A stretch of DNA of 64,000 nt from Streptomyces composti (GCF_012034205.1 NZ_JAATEM010000016.1:1-64000); one strand, 5' to 3'. Shown: positions 16,168-24,365, counted from the first letter of the stretch. Program-made: numbers and translations. The notes: generated by a model not told the origin, from the letters alone.

Positions 16168-16821
16168 TCAGCCCTGGCGCAGGTCCTCCATCGTGACGGC
16201 GGTTCCCGGAAGGACGGACGGGGCCGGAGCCCGCATGCCGTCCAGGAGCAGCTGCACATGCCGGTGGACGAACCGGTTGAAGCGTTCGAGGGTGTCGCAC
16301 CCGGTACCGGCCGGGGGCCGGCTGAGCTGCGAGACCCCGACCAGCAGGTCGCCGAGCTCCACGTCCTCACGGAGCCGGCCGGCCGCCTTGGCGCGGTCCA
16401 TCAGCCGTGCGACCAGGTTCTCGACCCGCTCCCGCGACTCCTCCAGGTCGGGGTGGTGCTGGTCGAAGGCGCTGGAGACCATCGGGCACAGCGCGCTGAT
16501 CCGCTCGTCCGCGGCGGCGTGCGCGAAGCGCTCCAGGGCCTCGAAGGCGTCCCCCGTCTCGGCGAGCGCCTCCTCGGCCGCCCGGGCGGTCCGCTCCATC
16601 ACGGAGCAGACGACCTCGCGGACGAGCGCGTCGCGCTCGGGGAAGTTGCGGTACACCGTGGCGTTGCCGACGCCGGCCCGGCGTGCGATCTCGTCGAGCG
16701 GGACGTCGGGCCCGTGCGCGACGAACATCTCACGGGCGGCGGTGACGATCCGCTCCCGGTTGCGCAGGGCGTCGGCACGCGGCCGGGGCGCCTTGCGCGG
16801 TACTGGGGTGGCGGTCTGCAC
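16168..16821 (-). CDS. TetR family repressor of the adjacent MFS exporter
   Basis: A 217-residue TetR protein. The DNA-binding domain contains AAREMFVAHGPDVPLDEIAR and RAGVGNATVYRNFPERDALV (residues about 28-68). GTG 16821 is chosen because AGGAG sits 7 nt upstream; an in-frame start at 16884 lacks such a site. Two 23-bp palindromes lie upstream, and the next gene on the strand is a DHA2 exporter, so it probably represses its own transcription and that of the exporter until a substrate binds. The C-terminal domain is unassigned. Confidence 0.9.
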   Translation of the reverse strand: MQTATPVPRKAPRPRADALRNRERIVTAAREMFVAHGPDVPLDEIARRAGVGNATVYRNFPERDALVREVVCSVMERTARAAEEALAETGDAFEALERFAHAAADERISALCPMVSSAFDQHHPDLEESRERVENLVARLMDRAKAAGRLREDVELGDLLVGVSQLSRPPAGTGCDTLERFNRFVHRHVQLLLDGMRAPAPSVLPGTAVTMEDLRQG

Positions 16822-16933
16822 GGTGCGCTCCTGTGGTCGTTGCTTCTTCAGTACGAGCCGCTGCTCTCGCAGCTCTGCTGTCACTGCTTCCTTGCTGCTT
16901 CTGTTGCTGCTTCGGTTTCTGCCCTGTGCGGGG

Positions 16934-16956
16934 AACCGGGGAGCTGCTCCCCGTTT
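16934..16956. promoter_or_regulatory. TetR operator A
   Basis: A 23-bp palindrome with arms AACCGGGGAGC and GCTCCCCGTTT about a single central base (10 of 11 positions pair). It lies 113 bp upstream of the tetR start, in the gap shared with the divergent protease gene. Confidence 0.7.
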
Positions 16957-16973
16957 CGCGCGGACACAGGTCT

Positions 16974-16996
16974 AAACGGGGAAGGGCTCCCCGGTT
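16974..16996. promoter_or_regulatory. TetR operator B
   Basis: A second 23-bp palindrome, AAACGGGGA...GCTCCCCGGTT, with the same consensus as operator A. The two centres are 40 bp apart, close to four helical turns, so two dimers would sit on the same DNA face. It could also affect the divergent protease gene. Confidence 0.65.
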
Positions 16997-17162
16997 ATTT
17001 CCCTCCGGCCGAGAAATCCGCTTGTGACCTGAATCACAAGCTTGGCGGCACGGAACCCCACGATCGGCCCGCCCAGCGAGCGAGCGCGCATCCGGCGACG
17101 CAGGGTGATCGAGAGGGTGCAGTCGGAGACCGGCGGCTGCCGTGTGGAGCGGGAGGGTCTTC

Positions 17163-18539
17163 ATGCAGCCGCAGCCGAGCAGACGCGCCATATGCCCGCG
17201 CCGCGTCGCCGCCCTGGCCTGCATGACCGCCCTCACCCTCGCCGTCAGCACCTCGGCGGGCAACGGCCGCCTCTCCCCCGCCACTTCGGCCGCCGGCGCA
17301 GGGTCCGGAGGCGTCCGGAACGTGCTGTCCCGCACCACCGCCCACGCCCCCTGCCTGATCAGCAGCTCCCGAGAGGTCCAGATGTCCGAGGGCATCCCGA
17401 CCTCCTCCGGCTACGCCCGCTCCACCGGTACGGTCCGCGCCCTCACCCTGATGATCGACTTCTCCGACGCGCCCGGCGAGGGCGACGCCCTCGACCGCTA
17501 CCGGGAGTTCTTCCCGAAGACCCAGGAGTGGTTCCGCACCAGCTCCTACGGCCGCCTGGACTACCGTCCCGAGATCCCGATCCCCGACTGGCTGCGCATG
17601 CCCAAGTCGTTCCGCGCCTACGGGATAGAGCGGGGAGCCCCCTTCGACCCCGGCTACCGCAACCTGGTCCGCGACATCGTGGCGGCGGCCGACCCCAAGG
17701 TGAACTTCCAGGACTACGACCTCCTGAACGTGCTGGTGACGCCGAACGCCGGCCCCTCCGCCCTGGACACGGTCCTGTCCGTCACCTTCGCCGGCAACAC
17801 CCAGGCCCCCACCGCGGACGGCGTCCCCGTCGCCAACGCCTCCTTCGTCTACTCCCGCCAGGACGACGGCTCCGGCACCTACGGGCAGACCGGCTACCGG
17901 GTACTGCCGCACGAGAACGGCCACGTCTTCGGCCTGCCCGACCTCTACACCGCCGAGGGCGGCGGAGCGGTCGGCCACTGGGACATCATGAGCGAGGACT
18001 GGGGCGCCAACAACGACTTCCTCGCCTGGCACAAGTGGAAGCTGGGCTGGCTGGACGCGTCCCAGGTCCACTGCGCGGCCGAAGCGGGCACCCGCGACTA
18101 CGCCCTCACCCCGCTGGCCCGCCCCGGCGGGCCCAAGCTCGTCTTCATCCCCCTCGACGACCGCACCGGCTACGCCGTCGAGGTCCGCACCCGGGCCGGA
18201 AACGACGAGGCCGTCTGCCGCCCCGGCGTCCTCATCTACAAGGTCGACGCCAACGTCGACACCGGCATGGGCCCCATCAAGGTCTACGACGCCCGCCGCG
18301 AGAGCGGCGGCTGCACCCGCAGCCCCAACGTCCACGCCGAACTCTCCGACGCCCCCTTCCGCAAGGGCCAGACCTTCATCGACCGCGAGGCCCGCATACG
18401 CGTGACCGTCGTCTCCGAACCGGACCCGGCCTCCGAGGCCGACGCAGAACCCGCAGCAGACCCCGCCACCGGCACCCGCCCGGCCGCCGACGACCACTAC
18501 CGCGTACGGGTGTCCCGCGACGAGCCCCTGGACGACTGA
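17163..18539 (+). CDS. secreted M6-like metalloprotease
   Basis: A 458-residue exported protein. The N-terminus has a basic region then a hydrophobic core (RRVAALACMTALTLAVSTSA, residues about 13-32), so Sec-type export is likely. The catalytic motif LPHENGHVFGLPDLY contains the zinc-binding HExxH (HENGH, residues about 251-255), followed by GHWDIMSEDWG, the downstream pattern of immune-inhibitor-A (M6) peptidases. The C-terminal tail is acidic and low-complexity. ATG 17163 is preceded by GGGAGG; the frame opens 21 bp upstream. Substrates are probably extracellular proteins. It is divergent from the tetR gene and ends about 120 bp before a tRNA gene. Confidence 0.85.
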   Translation: MQPQPSRRAICPRRVAALACMTALTLAVSTSAGNGRLSPATSAAGAGSGGVRNVLSRTTAHAPCLISSSREVQMSEGIPTSSGYARSTGTVRALTLMIDFSDAPGEGDALDRYREFFPKTQEWFRTSSYGRLDYRPEIPIPDWLRMPKSFRAYGIERGAPFDPGYRNLVRDIVAAADPKVNFQDYDLLNVLVTPNAGPSALDTVLSVTFAGNTQAPTADGVPVANASFVYSRQDDGSGTYGQTGYRVLPHENGHVFGLPDLYTAEGGGAVGHWDIMSEDWGANNDFLAWHKWKLGWLDASQVHCAAEAGTRDYALTPLARPGGPKLVFIPLDDRTGYAVEVRTRAGNDEAVCRPGVLIYKVDANVDTGMGPIKVYDARRESGGCTRSPNVHAELSDAPFRKGQTFIDREARIRVTVVSEPDPASEADAEPAADPATGTRPAADDHYRVRVSRDEPLDD

Positions 18540-18662
18540 CGCCCTCCCCCGCCCTTCCCCCGCTCTCCCGATCTTGCTGCCACAACCCCCAGCCTCCACC
18601 GCGCACGATCCGGTACCCTGACGCCTGTGGTCCTCCACGACCACGGGCCACCACCAGGCCAT

Positions 18663-18735
18663 GCCTTCGTAGCTCAGGGGATAGAGCACCGCTCTCCTAA
18701 AGCGGGTGTCGCAGGTTCGAATCCTGCCGGGGGCA
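18663..18735 (+). tRNA. tRNA-Arg (CCT)
   Basis: A 73-nt cloverleaf: acceptor GCCTTCG/CGGGGGC (with G-T pairs), D-stem GCTC/GAGC, anticodon stem CCGCT/AGCGG with loop CTCCTAA giving anticodon CCT (18696-18698), T-stem GCAGG/CCTGC with TTCGAAT loop, discriminator A. The CCA end is not encoded. It decodes AGG, a minor arginine codon here. tRNA 3' ends are frequent integration sites, and the DNA downstream looks accessory, but no integrase or second tRNA 3' end was seen. Confidence 0.95.
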
Positions 18736-18742
18736 CGCGAAG

Positions 18743-18774
18743 AGACCCCGGACCGATCATGGTTCGGGGTCTTT
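18743..18774 (+). terminator. terminator of tRNA-Arg
   Basis: Stem AGACCCCGGACC / GGTTCGGGGTCT (12 bp with one G-T pair), 6-nt loop, then TT. It begins 8 nt past the tRNA. Confidence 0.85.
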
Positions 18775-18901
18775 GACGTTCAGCGGTGACGGCAACGGCG
18801 TCGGTCTCGGGCCGGGACCCCCGCAGCAGCTTGTAGGGGCGGAGGGCGTGGTCCCGTGGTGAGCTGCTGTCTTCAGGCGGCTGCCGGTGCTCGGCGTAGC
18901 T

Positions 18902-19480
18902 TCATAGCTCTCCCCACACGCGCACCACCCGGTAGCCGTCGAGGACTTGAGCGAAGTCGGTCAGGAAGCGGGAGGAGAACTCGGGCCAGTTCCAGAGTTC
19001 GAAGCCGAGGTGGGCGAAGGCGTAGAAGTCGTCGGCCCACGTCCAGGCGGGGAGGGCGGAGGGGGTGGTGCAGTGGGGGCAGGTGACGGTGGCCTCTCCG
19101 GTTTCGTGCCAGGTGGTCATGGCGTCGAGGAAGGCGTCGTCGGCGCCGTCCATGGGGTCCCAGGTCTCGGTGAAGAAGTCAGTGCGGTGCCGCATCGGGG
19201 GCAGATCGCGTACTGGGCGCCGCCCTGGCCACCGTGGAGGACCGTGCGGCCGGTCTGTACCGCGAGGCCGTCCGTGGGCTCCCGGTCCTCGTCGATGACT
19301 GTCCTGGCCCAGTGTTCGACGGGCGGGTGGCCGTCGGGTGTTCCGAGCACGCACTTGGCCGGCTGGGCGAGCACGATTCCCTCGCGCACGAGCCAGTCGA
19401 GAGCACGGTCCGCGAGGGCCGCTGCCTCTGCGGTGCGGCGTCGAGGTCGACGATGGTCTGGAAGTGATCGCCATGGGGTC
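18902..19480 (-). pseudogene. frameshifted conserved hypothetical gene
   Basis: Reading the minus strand, three frames continue one plausible streptomycete protein. The N-terminus GDHFQTIVDLDAA (about 19470-19430) shifts to AALADRALDWLVREGIVLAQ and continues through GLAVQTGRTVLHGGQG to ICPRCG (near 19195). It then shifts again to a segment containing DAFLDAMTTWHETGEATVTC and ending GYRVVRVWGEL. Paired Cys motifs (CPRCG, CPHC) suggest zinc ribbons. At least two frameshifts break the gene. The family itself has no known function to my knowledge. Confidence 0.7.
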
Positions 19481-19744
19481 GACCGTAGGGGGTGCCTGTG
19501 ACAGGCCGTCTGAGGCGCCGGTCGTAGTAGAGGGCCGGGGGTTCATGGGGCGCCCTGGGCGCCGAAGAGGCCGGGCTGAAGGCCAAGGCTCAGGACTTGC
19601 TCAAATTCGTTGCCTTTGAGCCATGTTCACCACAAGATCAGTGCGACCGCGTTGACCAACGACCGCGTGACCAGCGGTTGCGTGAGGCGACGTGGCTGCA
19701 TGCCCGACCAGCATGCGGAACGACAACGAAACATGGGGGAAGAC

Positions 19745-20389
19745 GTGACCACGTCATTCATCGCCGCAGAGCACTCGGCCCGCAGCAGCAGTGACCAGTG
19801 GCGCAAGAGGCTCCGCGACGTCGCGGCTCTCACGGCGGCCGCGGTGGCACTGGGCGTAGCAGCTCCGCTGGCGAACGCCACGGCCGCGGAGCGAGCCGCC
19901 TCGACGGCGCCTTCGGTGAGCATGGCGGCGGAGACGGGGGGCGGACTGGCTGCACTGGAGGGCCTGGACGACGAGGCCGCCTTCGCCGGTCTGGAAGAGG
20001 TGCTCCGCGCCGTCAGCGAGATCCCGGACGACGTGCTGCAGCAGGGGCAGGAAGCCACCGAGCAGTGGCTCAAGGCGCGCCTCGGGGAGACGGCCGGCGA
20101 GGGCCGCATCCAGGTGTTCAAGTTCAACGCGGGTGGCTGTGCCCGGGGCATCCTGCTGGCCGTCGGCTCGAACCTGCTGGCCATCGGGAAGATCTACAAG
20201 GTCAAGAAGGCCATCGACAAGCTCGGCGGCGTCAAGAAGGTCGTCAAGAAGATCCAGGACAAGAAGAAGCGCGGGAAGAAGAGCTTCAAGAAGGCGATCA
20301 TGGAGGTCTTCGAGGAGGCCGGAACCGGCGTCGGGGCCCTCGCGGCCGAGATCCTGGGCGTCGACCAGGTCATCAAGAACTGCTGGTAG
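19745..20389 (+). CDS. secreted lysine-rich protein, bacteriocin-like, unknown
   Basis: A 214-residue protein. GTG 19745 follows GGGGG by 5 nt. A basic stretch and hydrophobic core (VAALTAAAVALGVAAPLANA) form a signal peptide. The mature part has an acidic helical section (about 60-120), then from Cys132 a hydrophobic helix (ARGILLAVGSNLLAIGKIY) and a strongly cationic amphipathic region with about 16 lysines in 36 residues, ending in another hydrophobic helix and a penultimate Cys213 before a final Trp. The two cysteines would enclose the cationic region. It is followed 27 bp later by a small membrane-protein gene with AAGGAGGAG. A membrane-active peptide with an immunity partner is a guess; no family was recognised. 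Confidence 0.7.
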   Translation: MTTSFIAAEHSARSSSDQWRKRLRDVAALTAAAVALGVAAPLANATAAERAASTAPSVSMAAETGGGLAALEGLDDEAAFAGLEEVLRAVSEIPDDVLQQGQEATEQWLKARLGETAGEGRIQVFKFNAGGCARGILLAVGSNLLAIGKIYKVKKAIDKLGGVKKVVKKIQDKKKRGKKSFKKAIMEVFEEAGTGVGALAAEILGVDQVIKNCW

Positions 20390-20416
20390 GACGGTCGGAC
20401 AAGGAGGAGACGGACG

Positions 20417-20821
20417 ATGCACACGGTCGCGACGGTCCTGCAGTGGGCCTTTCTCGTCATCGGCTTCGCCGTCCTGGGTGCCGCGCTGGTGAGTTCGGTG
20501 CGGATGAAGCTGGCGGGGGCCGGGTTCGGAAAGGTCGTCGAGAACCTCGAGGAGCGGTGGTTCGGTGCCGGTTCGGTGCTGCTGGCGCTGCTTACCGGGA
20601 CGCTGGCGATGACGGTGGCCGGGCGGCTGTCCGGGCACGGTGTCGGGATCGAGCAGGCTGCCCTGGTCGTCTTCCCGCTCGCGCTGGTAGCGGCCTTCGC
20701 GGTGCGCAGGCTCTCGGCGGGCGGCGGGACGGGGAGCGCCGGGAGGGGGACCGCTGTGCGGGCCTCGGGGCTGGTGATCGCCCCCGCCCTCCTCGGTGCC
20801 GTGATGTCGGCAGCCGGCTGA
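20417..20821 (+). CDS. small polytopic membrane protein paired with the lysine-rich protein
   Basis: A 134-residue protein with about four hydrophobic helices (TVLQWAFLVIGFAVLGAALV; VLLALLTGTLAMTVAG; AALVVFPLALVAAFAV; ASGLVIAPALLGAVMSAA). It starts 27 bp after the preceding stop with a strong AAGGAGGAG site, so the two are probably co-transcribed. Tight linkage to a secreted cationic protein would fit an immunity or secretion-helper role, but this is inference only. No conserved motif was recognised. The 244-bp spacer downstream (20822-21065) holds only degenerate ACGTCCGGCCGGGCGTGTGG repeats. Confidence 0.65.
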   Translation: MHTVATVLQWAFLVIGFAVLGAALVSSVRMKLAGAGFGKVVENLEERWFGAGSVLLALLTGTLAMTVAGRLSGHGVGIEQAALVVFPLALVAAFAVRRLSAGGGTGSAGRGTAVRASGLVIAPALLGAVMSAAG

Positions 20822-21065
20822 TGTGAGATGCACGCCCGGCTGGATGTGAGACACGTCCGGCCGGGCGTGTGGTGTGTGTCCTCCGCCTCGAACATCCATC
20901 GCTGCTTCTCCAGACGTCCGGCTGGGCGTGTGGTACGTGTCCGGCCGGGCATGCGACGCGCGTTCATCGGTCTTCTTCCTGCACAACTGGCGGTGGAATG
21001 AGCCAAGTTCACGTAGGTTGGTGGGCTGGTGCACCGGTCGCCGTTCACTCACAGGAGGCTCAGCC

Positions 21066-21887
21066 GTGTCGGAGGACATCGCTCAGGACAGTGCCGGTTT
21101 CGAGACCCGGGCGCGGATCGACACGTCGCGGCCGCACTCGGCGCGGTTCTGGAACTACTTCATCGGCGGCAAGGACAACTACAAGGTCGACCGTGAGGTC
21201 GGGGACCAGATCAAGGAGATATTCCCCGGGCTCGTGGACGTGGCGGTCTCCAGCCGCAAGTTCCTCGGGCGGGCCGTGCGGTATCTCGCCGGCGAGCAGG
21301 GGATCCGGCAGTTCCTGGACATCGGCACGGGGCTGCCGACCGCCGACAACACGCACGAGGTCGCGCAGCGGGTCGCCCCGGACTCACGGATCGTGTACGT
21401 GGACAACGACCCGATCGTGCTGGCGCACGCCCAGGCCCTGCTGACCAGCACGCCCGAGGGCAAGACCGCCTACATCGACGCCGACATGCACGACCCCGAC
21501 AAGGTGCTGGAGGCCGCCGCCGAGACGCTCGACTTCTCGAAGCCGGTCGGGCTCATGATCCTCAACACGCTCGGGCATGTGGACCCGTACGAGAACGCAC
21601 GCGCCCTGGTGCAGCGGCTGATGGAGCGGCTGCCGTCCGGGAGCTACCTGGTGATCTCCGACAGTACGGCCACCAGCGAGCCCATGATCGCGGCCGCTGA
21701 GGCGTACCGGAACAGCGGGGCGGTGCCGTACTACGTGCGCGCCGTCGAGGAGATCGCCGGGTTCTTCGACGGGCTGAAGCTGGTGGAGCCGGGCGTCGTG
21801 CGGGTGCCGGAGTGGCGGCCCGAGGAAGGCGCGGAGAACGGTCCGGCCGACCTGGACGCGTACTGCGGCGTGGCGCTCAAGGAGTAG
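21066..21887 (+). CDS. SAM-dependent methyltransferase (PF04672 type)
   Basis: A 273-residue member of the actinobacterial DUF574 methyltransferase family. The family signature FWNYFIGGKDNYKVDREVGD (residues about 25-44), the SAM-binding FLDIGTGLPTADNTHEVAQR (about 83-102) and VDNDPIVLAHA are present. Streptomycetes carry many paralogues with unknown substrates. GTG 21066 is preceded by AGGAGG; the frame is open upstream but contains repeat-derived sequence. It appears monocistronic. Confidence 0.9.
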   Translation: MSEDIAQDSAGFETRARIDTSRPHSARFWNYFIGGKDNYKVDREVGDQIKEIFPGLVDVAVSSRKFLGRAVRYLAGEQGIRQFLDIGTGLPTADNTHEVAQRVAPDSRIVYVDNDPIVLAHAQALLTSTPEGKTAYIDADMHDPDKVLEAAAETLDFSKPVGLMILNTLGHVDPYENARALVQRLMERLPSGSYLVISDSTATSEPMIAAAEAYRNSGAVPYYVRAVEEIAGFFDGLKLVEPGVVRVPEWRPEEGAENGPADLDAYCGVALKE

Positions 21888-22049
21888 GCCCGCGGCGGGT
21901 ACGCAGGCGACGGTTGACGGTTCACCGGTTCATGGCGGCTCCGGCTGCTGAGGGCCACCGAGCCGTCCACCAAGCCATCCGCCAGGCCCCCTCACCCGTC
22001 CGCCCCCGCCGTCCCCGCAGGTCGGCGGGGCGCGGGCGATAATCGGGGC

Positions 22050-22766
22050 ATGGCCTCAGCGGGACCGGGATCGGTTGCCGGGACGAACGCCGTGCACGAG
22101 CGGCTGCGGGCGGATCTGCTCGCGGTCGGCGCGCCGTACGGGCTGGTGCTGGCCGGGGGCGATGCGGTGCGGGCGCACGGGCTTGTGGAGCGGGCCGGCC
22201 GGGGCGTGGACCTGGCCACCGAGGATGCCGCGCCGATGGGTGACATCGCCGACGCGGTGCGGGCGGGCCTGGAGGCCCGGGGGTGGGTCGTCGGGGAGGT
22301 GCAGGCGGACCCGCTGGCGGCGCGGCTGGTGGTGCGCGCGGCGGCGGACGGCGAGGAGTGCCCCGTGGACCTGCGCAAGGAGATGCTGTGGCGGCCGCCG
22401 GTGGTGACGGAGGCGGGGCCGGCGCTCTCCCTCGAGGACCTCATCGGCACGAAGGTCAGGGCGCTGGCCGACCGGGGACTGCCTCGCGACCTGGTCGACG
22501 TCCATACGGTGGCCGACCGCTGGAGTCATCCGGAGCTCGAGGAACTCGGCCGCCGTCACGCCCCCGACACCTTCGATCTCGCCGAACTCCAAACCCGCCT
22601 CGCCGGCACCGACTGGCTGGACGACGTCGAGTTCCGCAAACAGGGCCTCGACTCCCCCGCCGTCGACGAACTCCGCCGCTGGGCCCAGCAGTGGGCCGAC
22701 GACATCGCGGAACGCCTCCTGGAGGGCGAGCCTCCGGAGGAGGAACAGGAGGAACAGGAGGGGTGA
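22050..22766 (+). CDS. AbiEii/AbiGii-like nucleotidyltransferase, orphan
   Basis: A 238-residue nucleotidyltransferase-fold protein. The LVLAGGDAVRAHGLV segment (residues about 31-45) corresponds to the GG-x-A motif of AbiEii toxins, ECPVDLRKEML to a later acidic motif and SLEDLIGTKVRALADRGLPR plus DLVDVHTVAD to the conserved C-terminal core. In GGDA an Asp replaces the more common Asn/Thr, and the usual RPTRDVDL is weakened to GRGVDLAT. No AbiEi-type antitoxin gene is adjacent, so it may not be a working toxin-antitoxin system. The C-terminus is a run of glutamates. Confidence 0.75.
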   Translation: MASAGPGSVAGTNAVHERLRADLLAVGAPYGLVLAGGDAVRAHGLVERAGRGVDLATEDAAPMGDIADAVRAGLEARGWVVGEVQADPLAARLVVRAAADGEECPVDLRKEMLWRPPVVTEAGPALSLEDLIGTKVRALADRGLPRDLVDVHTVADRWSHPELEELGRRHAPDTFDLAELQTRLAGTDWLDDVEFRKQGLDSPAVDELRRWAQQWADDIAERLLEGEPPEEEQEEQEG

Positions 22767-23006
22767 GAGGGGGAGGAGCGCGGGGAAGAGCCGCCGGTAG
22801 TGGGCTGACCCCGGCTGTCCGGCCGGCCCGCAACCGGCCACGCCGATTGTCGTACCCCCACCCGGAGCAACGTCTCTGCAGGTCAGCACACTGATGCCAT
22901 GATCACCTGACGTGGTGAAACGGCAGGGAGCCCGGCAACCTCCGGATTTCGATCACGGTTGCCCTGGTGTTCGCAGAAAGACGCGAGACATCAGGAGGGG
23001 ATTGCC

Positions 23007-23471
23007 TTGCTCTGGTCCTACGCCGCGCGCCTGACCACAGCACTCGCCGCCGCAGCCACGCTCACCGTCTCGATGCCGTTCACCGCGCATGCCTCGGCGG
23101 TCGGCTCGACGCCGGTCCGCACCTTCGAGTACAGCATCGGCGGGGCGACGATGAAGGTCCCGACGGGGTGCATGTTCACCCACATCATTCGCGGGAAGGG
23201 GCGCAAGATCACGTACCAGAACGCCGGTGTCGACTGCGGGTTCGTGGGTGCGCTCAACAGCGGGTTCTGCAACTGGCGCATCGACTTCGCCTACGCCGAC
23301 ACGAACAACCGCACGTATCGGACCTCCCGGGGCAAGACGCACCGGGAATGCAAGATCGGCCCCATGCGCAACAACTCTCCCCAGACACTGCCCCATTACG
23401 GCAAGGCGTGCGCACACCTCTATGTCAACGGCGTGCGGCGGGTGACCCAGTGCCACCACATCACGAAGTGA
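23007..23471 (+). CDS. secreted cysteine-rich small protein, unknown
   Basis: A 154-residue exported protein. TTG 23007 is chosen because AGGAGG lies 9 nt upstream. The signal peptide (ARLTTALAAAATLTVSMPFT) ends near AHASA. The mature part has six cysteines (in GCMFTH, VDCGFV, GFCNWR, ECKIGP, ACAHLY and QCHHIT), enough for three disulfides, and resembles small secreted streptomycete proteins with a beta-rich fold. An 83-residue membrane protein starts 11 bp after its stop. No enzyme motif is seen; function unknown. Confidence 0.75.
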   Translation: MLWSYAARLTTALAAAATLTVSMPFTAHASAVGSTPVRTFEYSIGGATMKVPTGCMFTHIIRGKGRKITYQNAGVDCGFVGALNSGFCNWRIDFAYADTNNRTYRTSRGKTHRECKIGPMRNNSPQTLPHYGKACAHLYVNGVRRVTQCHHITK

Positions 23472-23482
23472 GCAGGACGGTC

Positions 23483-23734
23483 ATGGGCGAGGAGCGTGGG
23501 CAGGGGGCTCGGGTCGTCGACCAGGTGCGGCTGCGGCGTGCAGGGGTGGTGGCCTTTGCCGTCGGAGTTGCCGGAGCGCTGGGGTTCTTCGGGTTCTTCC
23601 CGGGGCTGCCGCATGTCATCGACTCGGGGGCCGTTCTTGTGTCGTTGGCTGTGGGGGCGCTGGCGCGGTGGGGGGTTCGGGCTTGGTGGACGAGGAAGTG
23701 GGAGAGAGGGCGCGGCGGGATGCCGTGGCGGTGA
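23483..23734 (+). CDS. small membrane protein, two TM helices
   Basis: An 83-residue protein starting at ATG 23483 (AGGA 6 nt upstream), 11 bp after the cysteine-rich protein gene and so probably translationally coupled. Two hydrophobic helices (AGVVAFAVGVAGALGFFGFF and SGAVLVSLAVGALARWGVRA) are flanked by basic residues, with a basic C-terminus (RKWERGRGGMPWR). No family recognised. Confidence 0.6.
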   Translation: MGEERGQGARVVDQVRLRRAGVVAFAVGVAGALGFFGFFPGLPHVIDSGAVLVSLAVGALARWGVRAWWTRKWERGRGGMPWR

Positions 23735-23800
23735 GGGAGGTCGGGCCGGGGAGGGGTTGAACGCGCGGGGGCGTTCAGGTGGCGCGGCTAGCATCCGGGC

Positions 23801-24349
23801 ATGACGAATGCCATGACGCACGCGGAGAACAGCGAGAACAACGGCAGCGGCGGGAACGGCGGGGAGTCGGTTCTCGATGTCGAGATCGGGGCGCTCACGG
23901 GCGGCCCGGCCGAGCTCAGGCAGTACGCCGGGCGGGTCGTGCTGGTGGTGAACGTGGCCTCCCAGTGCGGGCTGACGCCCCAGTACGAGGGGCTGGAGCG
24001 GCTGCACGAGCGGTATGCCGAGCGGGGGTTCACCGTGCTCGGGGTGCCCTGCAACCAGTTCCTCGGGCAGGAGCCGGGCAGTGCGGAGGAGATCGCCGAG
24101 TTCTGCTCGGCGACGTACGGGGTGACCTTCCCGATGACCGAGAAGATCGAGGTCAACGGGGAAGGCCGGCACCCGCTCTACCAGCGGCTGGTCGGTCACG
24201 CCGACGCCGGGGGACACAGCGGGGACATCCGCTGGAACTTCGAGAAGTTCCTGATCGGCCGGGACGGCCGGGTCGTCGCCCGGTTCGCGCCGCAGACCGA
24301 GCCGGAGTCGGCCGAGGTCGTGGCGGCGGTGGAGGAGGCTCTGGGGTGA
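23801..24349 (+). CDS. glutathione peroxidase-like thiol peroxidase
   Basis: A 182-residue peroxidase of the GPx family that reduces hydrogen or lipid peroxides in the cytoplasm. The peroxidatic Cys56 lies in VNVASQCGLTPQYEGLERLH, the second conserved cysteine (Cys84) and glutamine in VPCNQFLGQEP, and the tryptophan of the active site in WNFEKFLIGRDG. Streptomycetes lack glutathione, so thioredoxin (or mycothiol-linked) reduction is expected. The N-terminal 25 residues are low-complexity and other in-frame ATGs (residue 5) are possible. A MerR gene with operator follows. Confidence 0.9.
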   Translation: MTNAMTHAENSENNGSGGNGGESVLDVEIGALTGGPAELRQYAGRVVLVVNVASQCGLTPQYEGLERLHERYAERGFTVLGVPCNQFLGQEPGSAEEIAEFCSATYGVTFPMTEKIEVNGEGRHPLYQRLVGHADAGGHSGDIRWNFEKFLIGRDGRVVARFAPQTEPESAEVVAAVEEALG

Positions 24350-24365
24350 CGCCTCGGGACGTCCC

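Noticed and set aside
17034-18689. 551-codon minus-strand ORF opposite the M6-like protease
   Set aside because: Gly/Val/Ala-rich antisense frame; it also runs across the tRNA-proximal region.
18736-23800. Integrated element bounded by tRNA-Arg
   Set aside because: No integrase, relaxase or replication gene, and no second copy of the tRNA 3' end was seen, so I do not call a mobile element.
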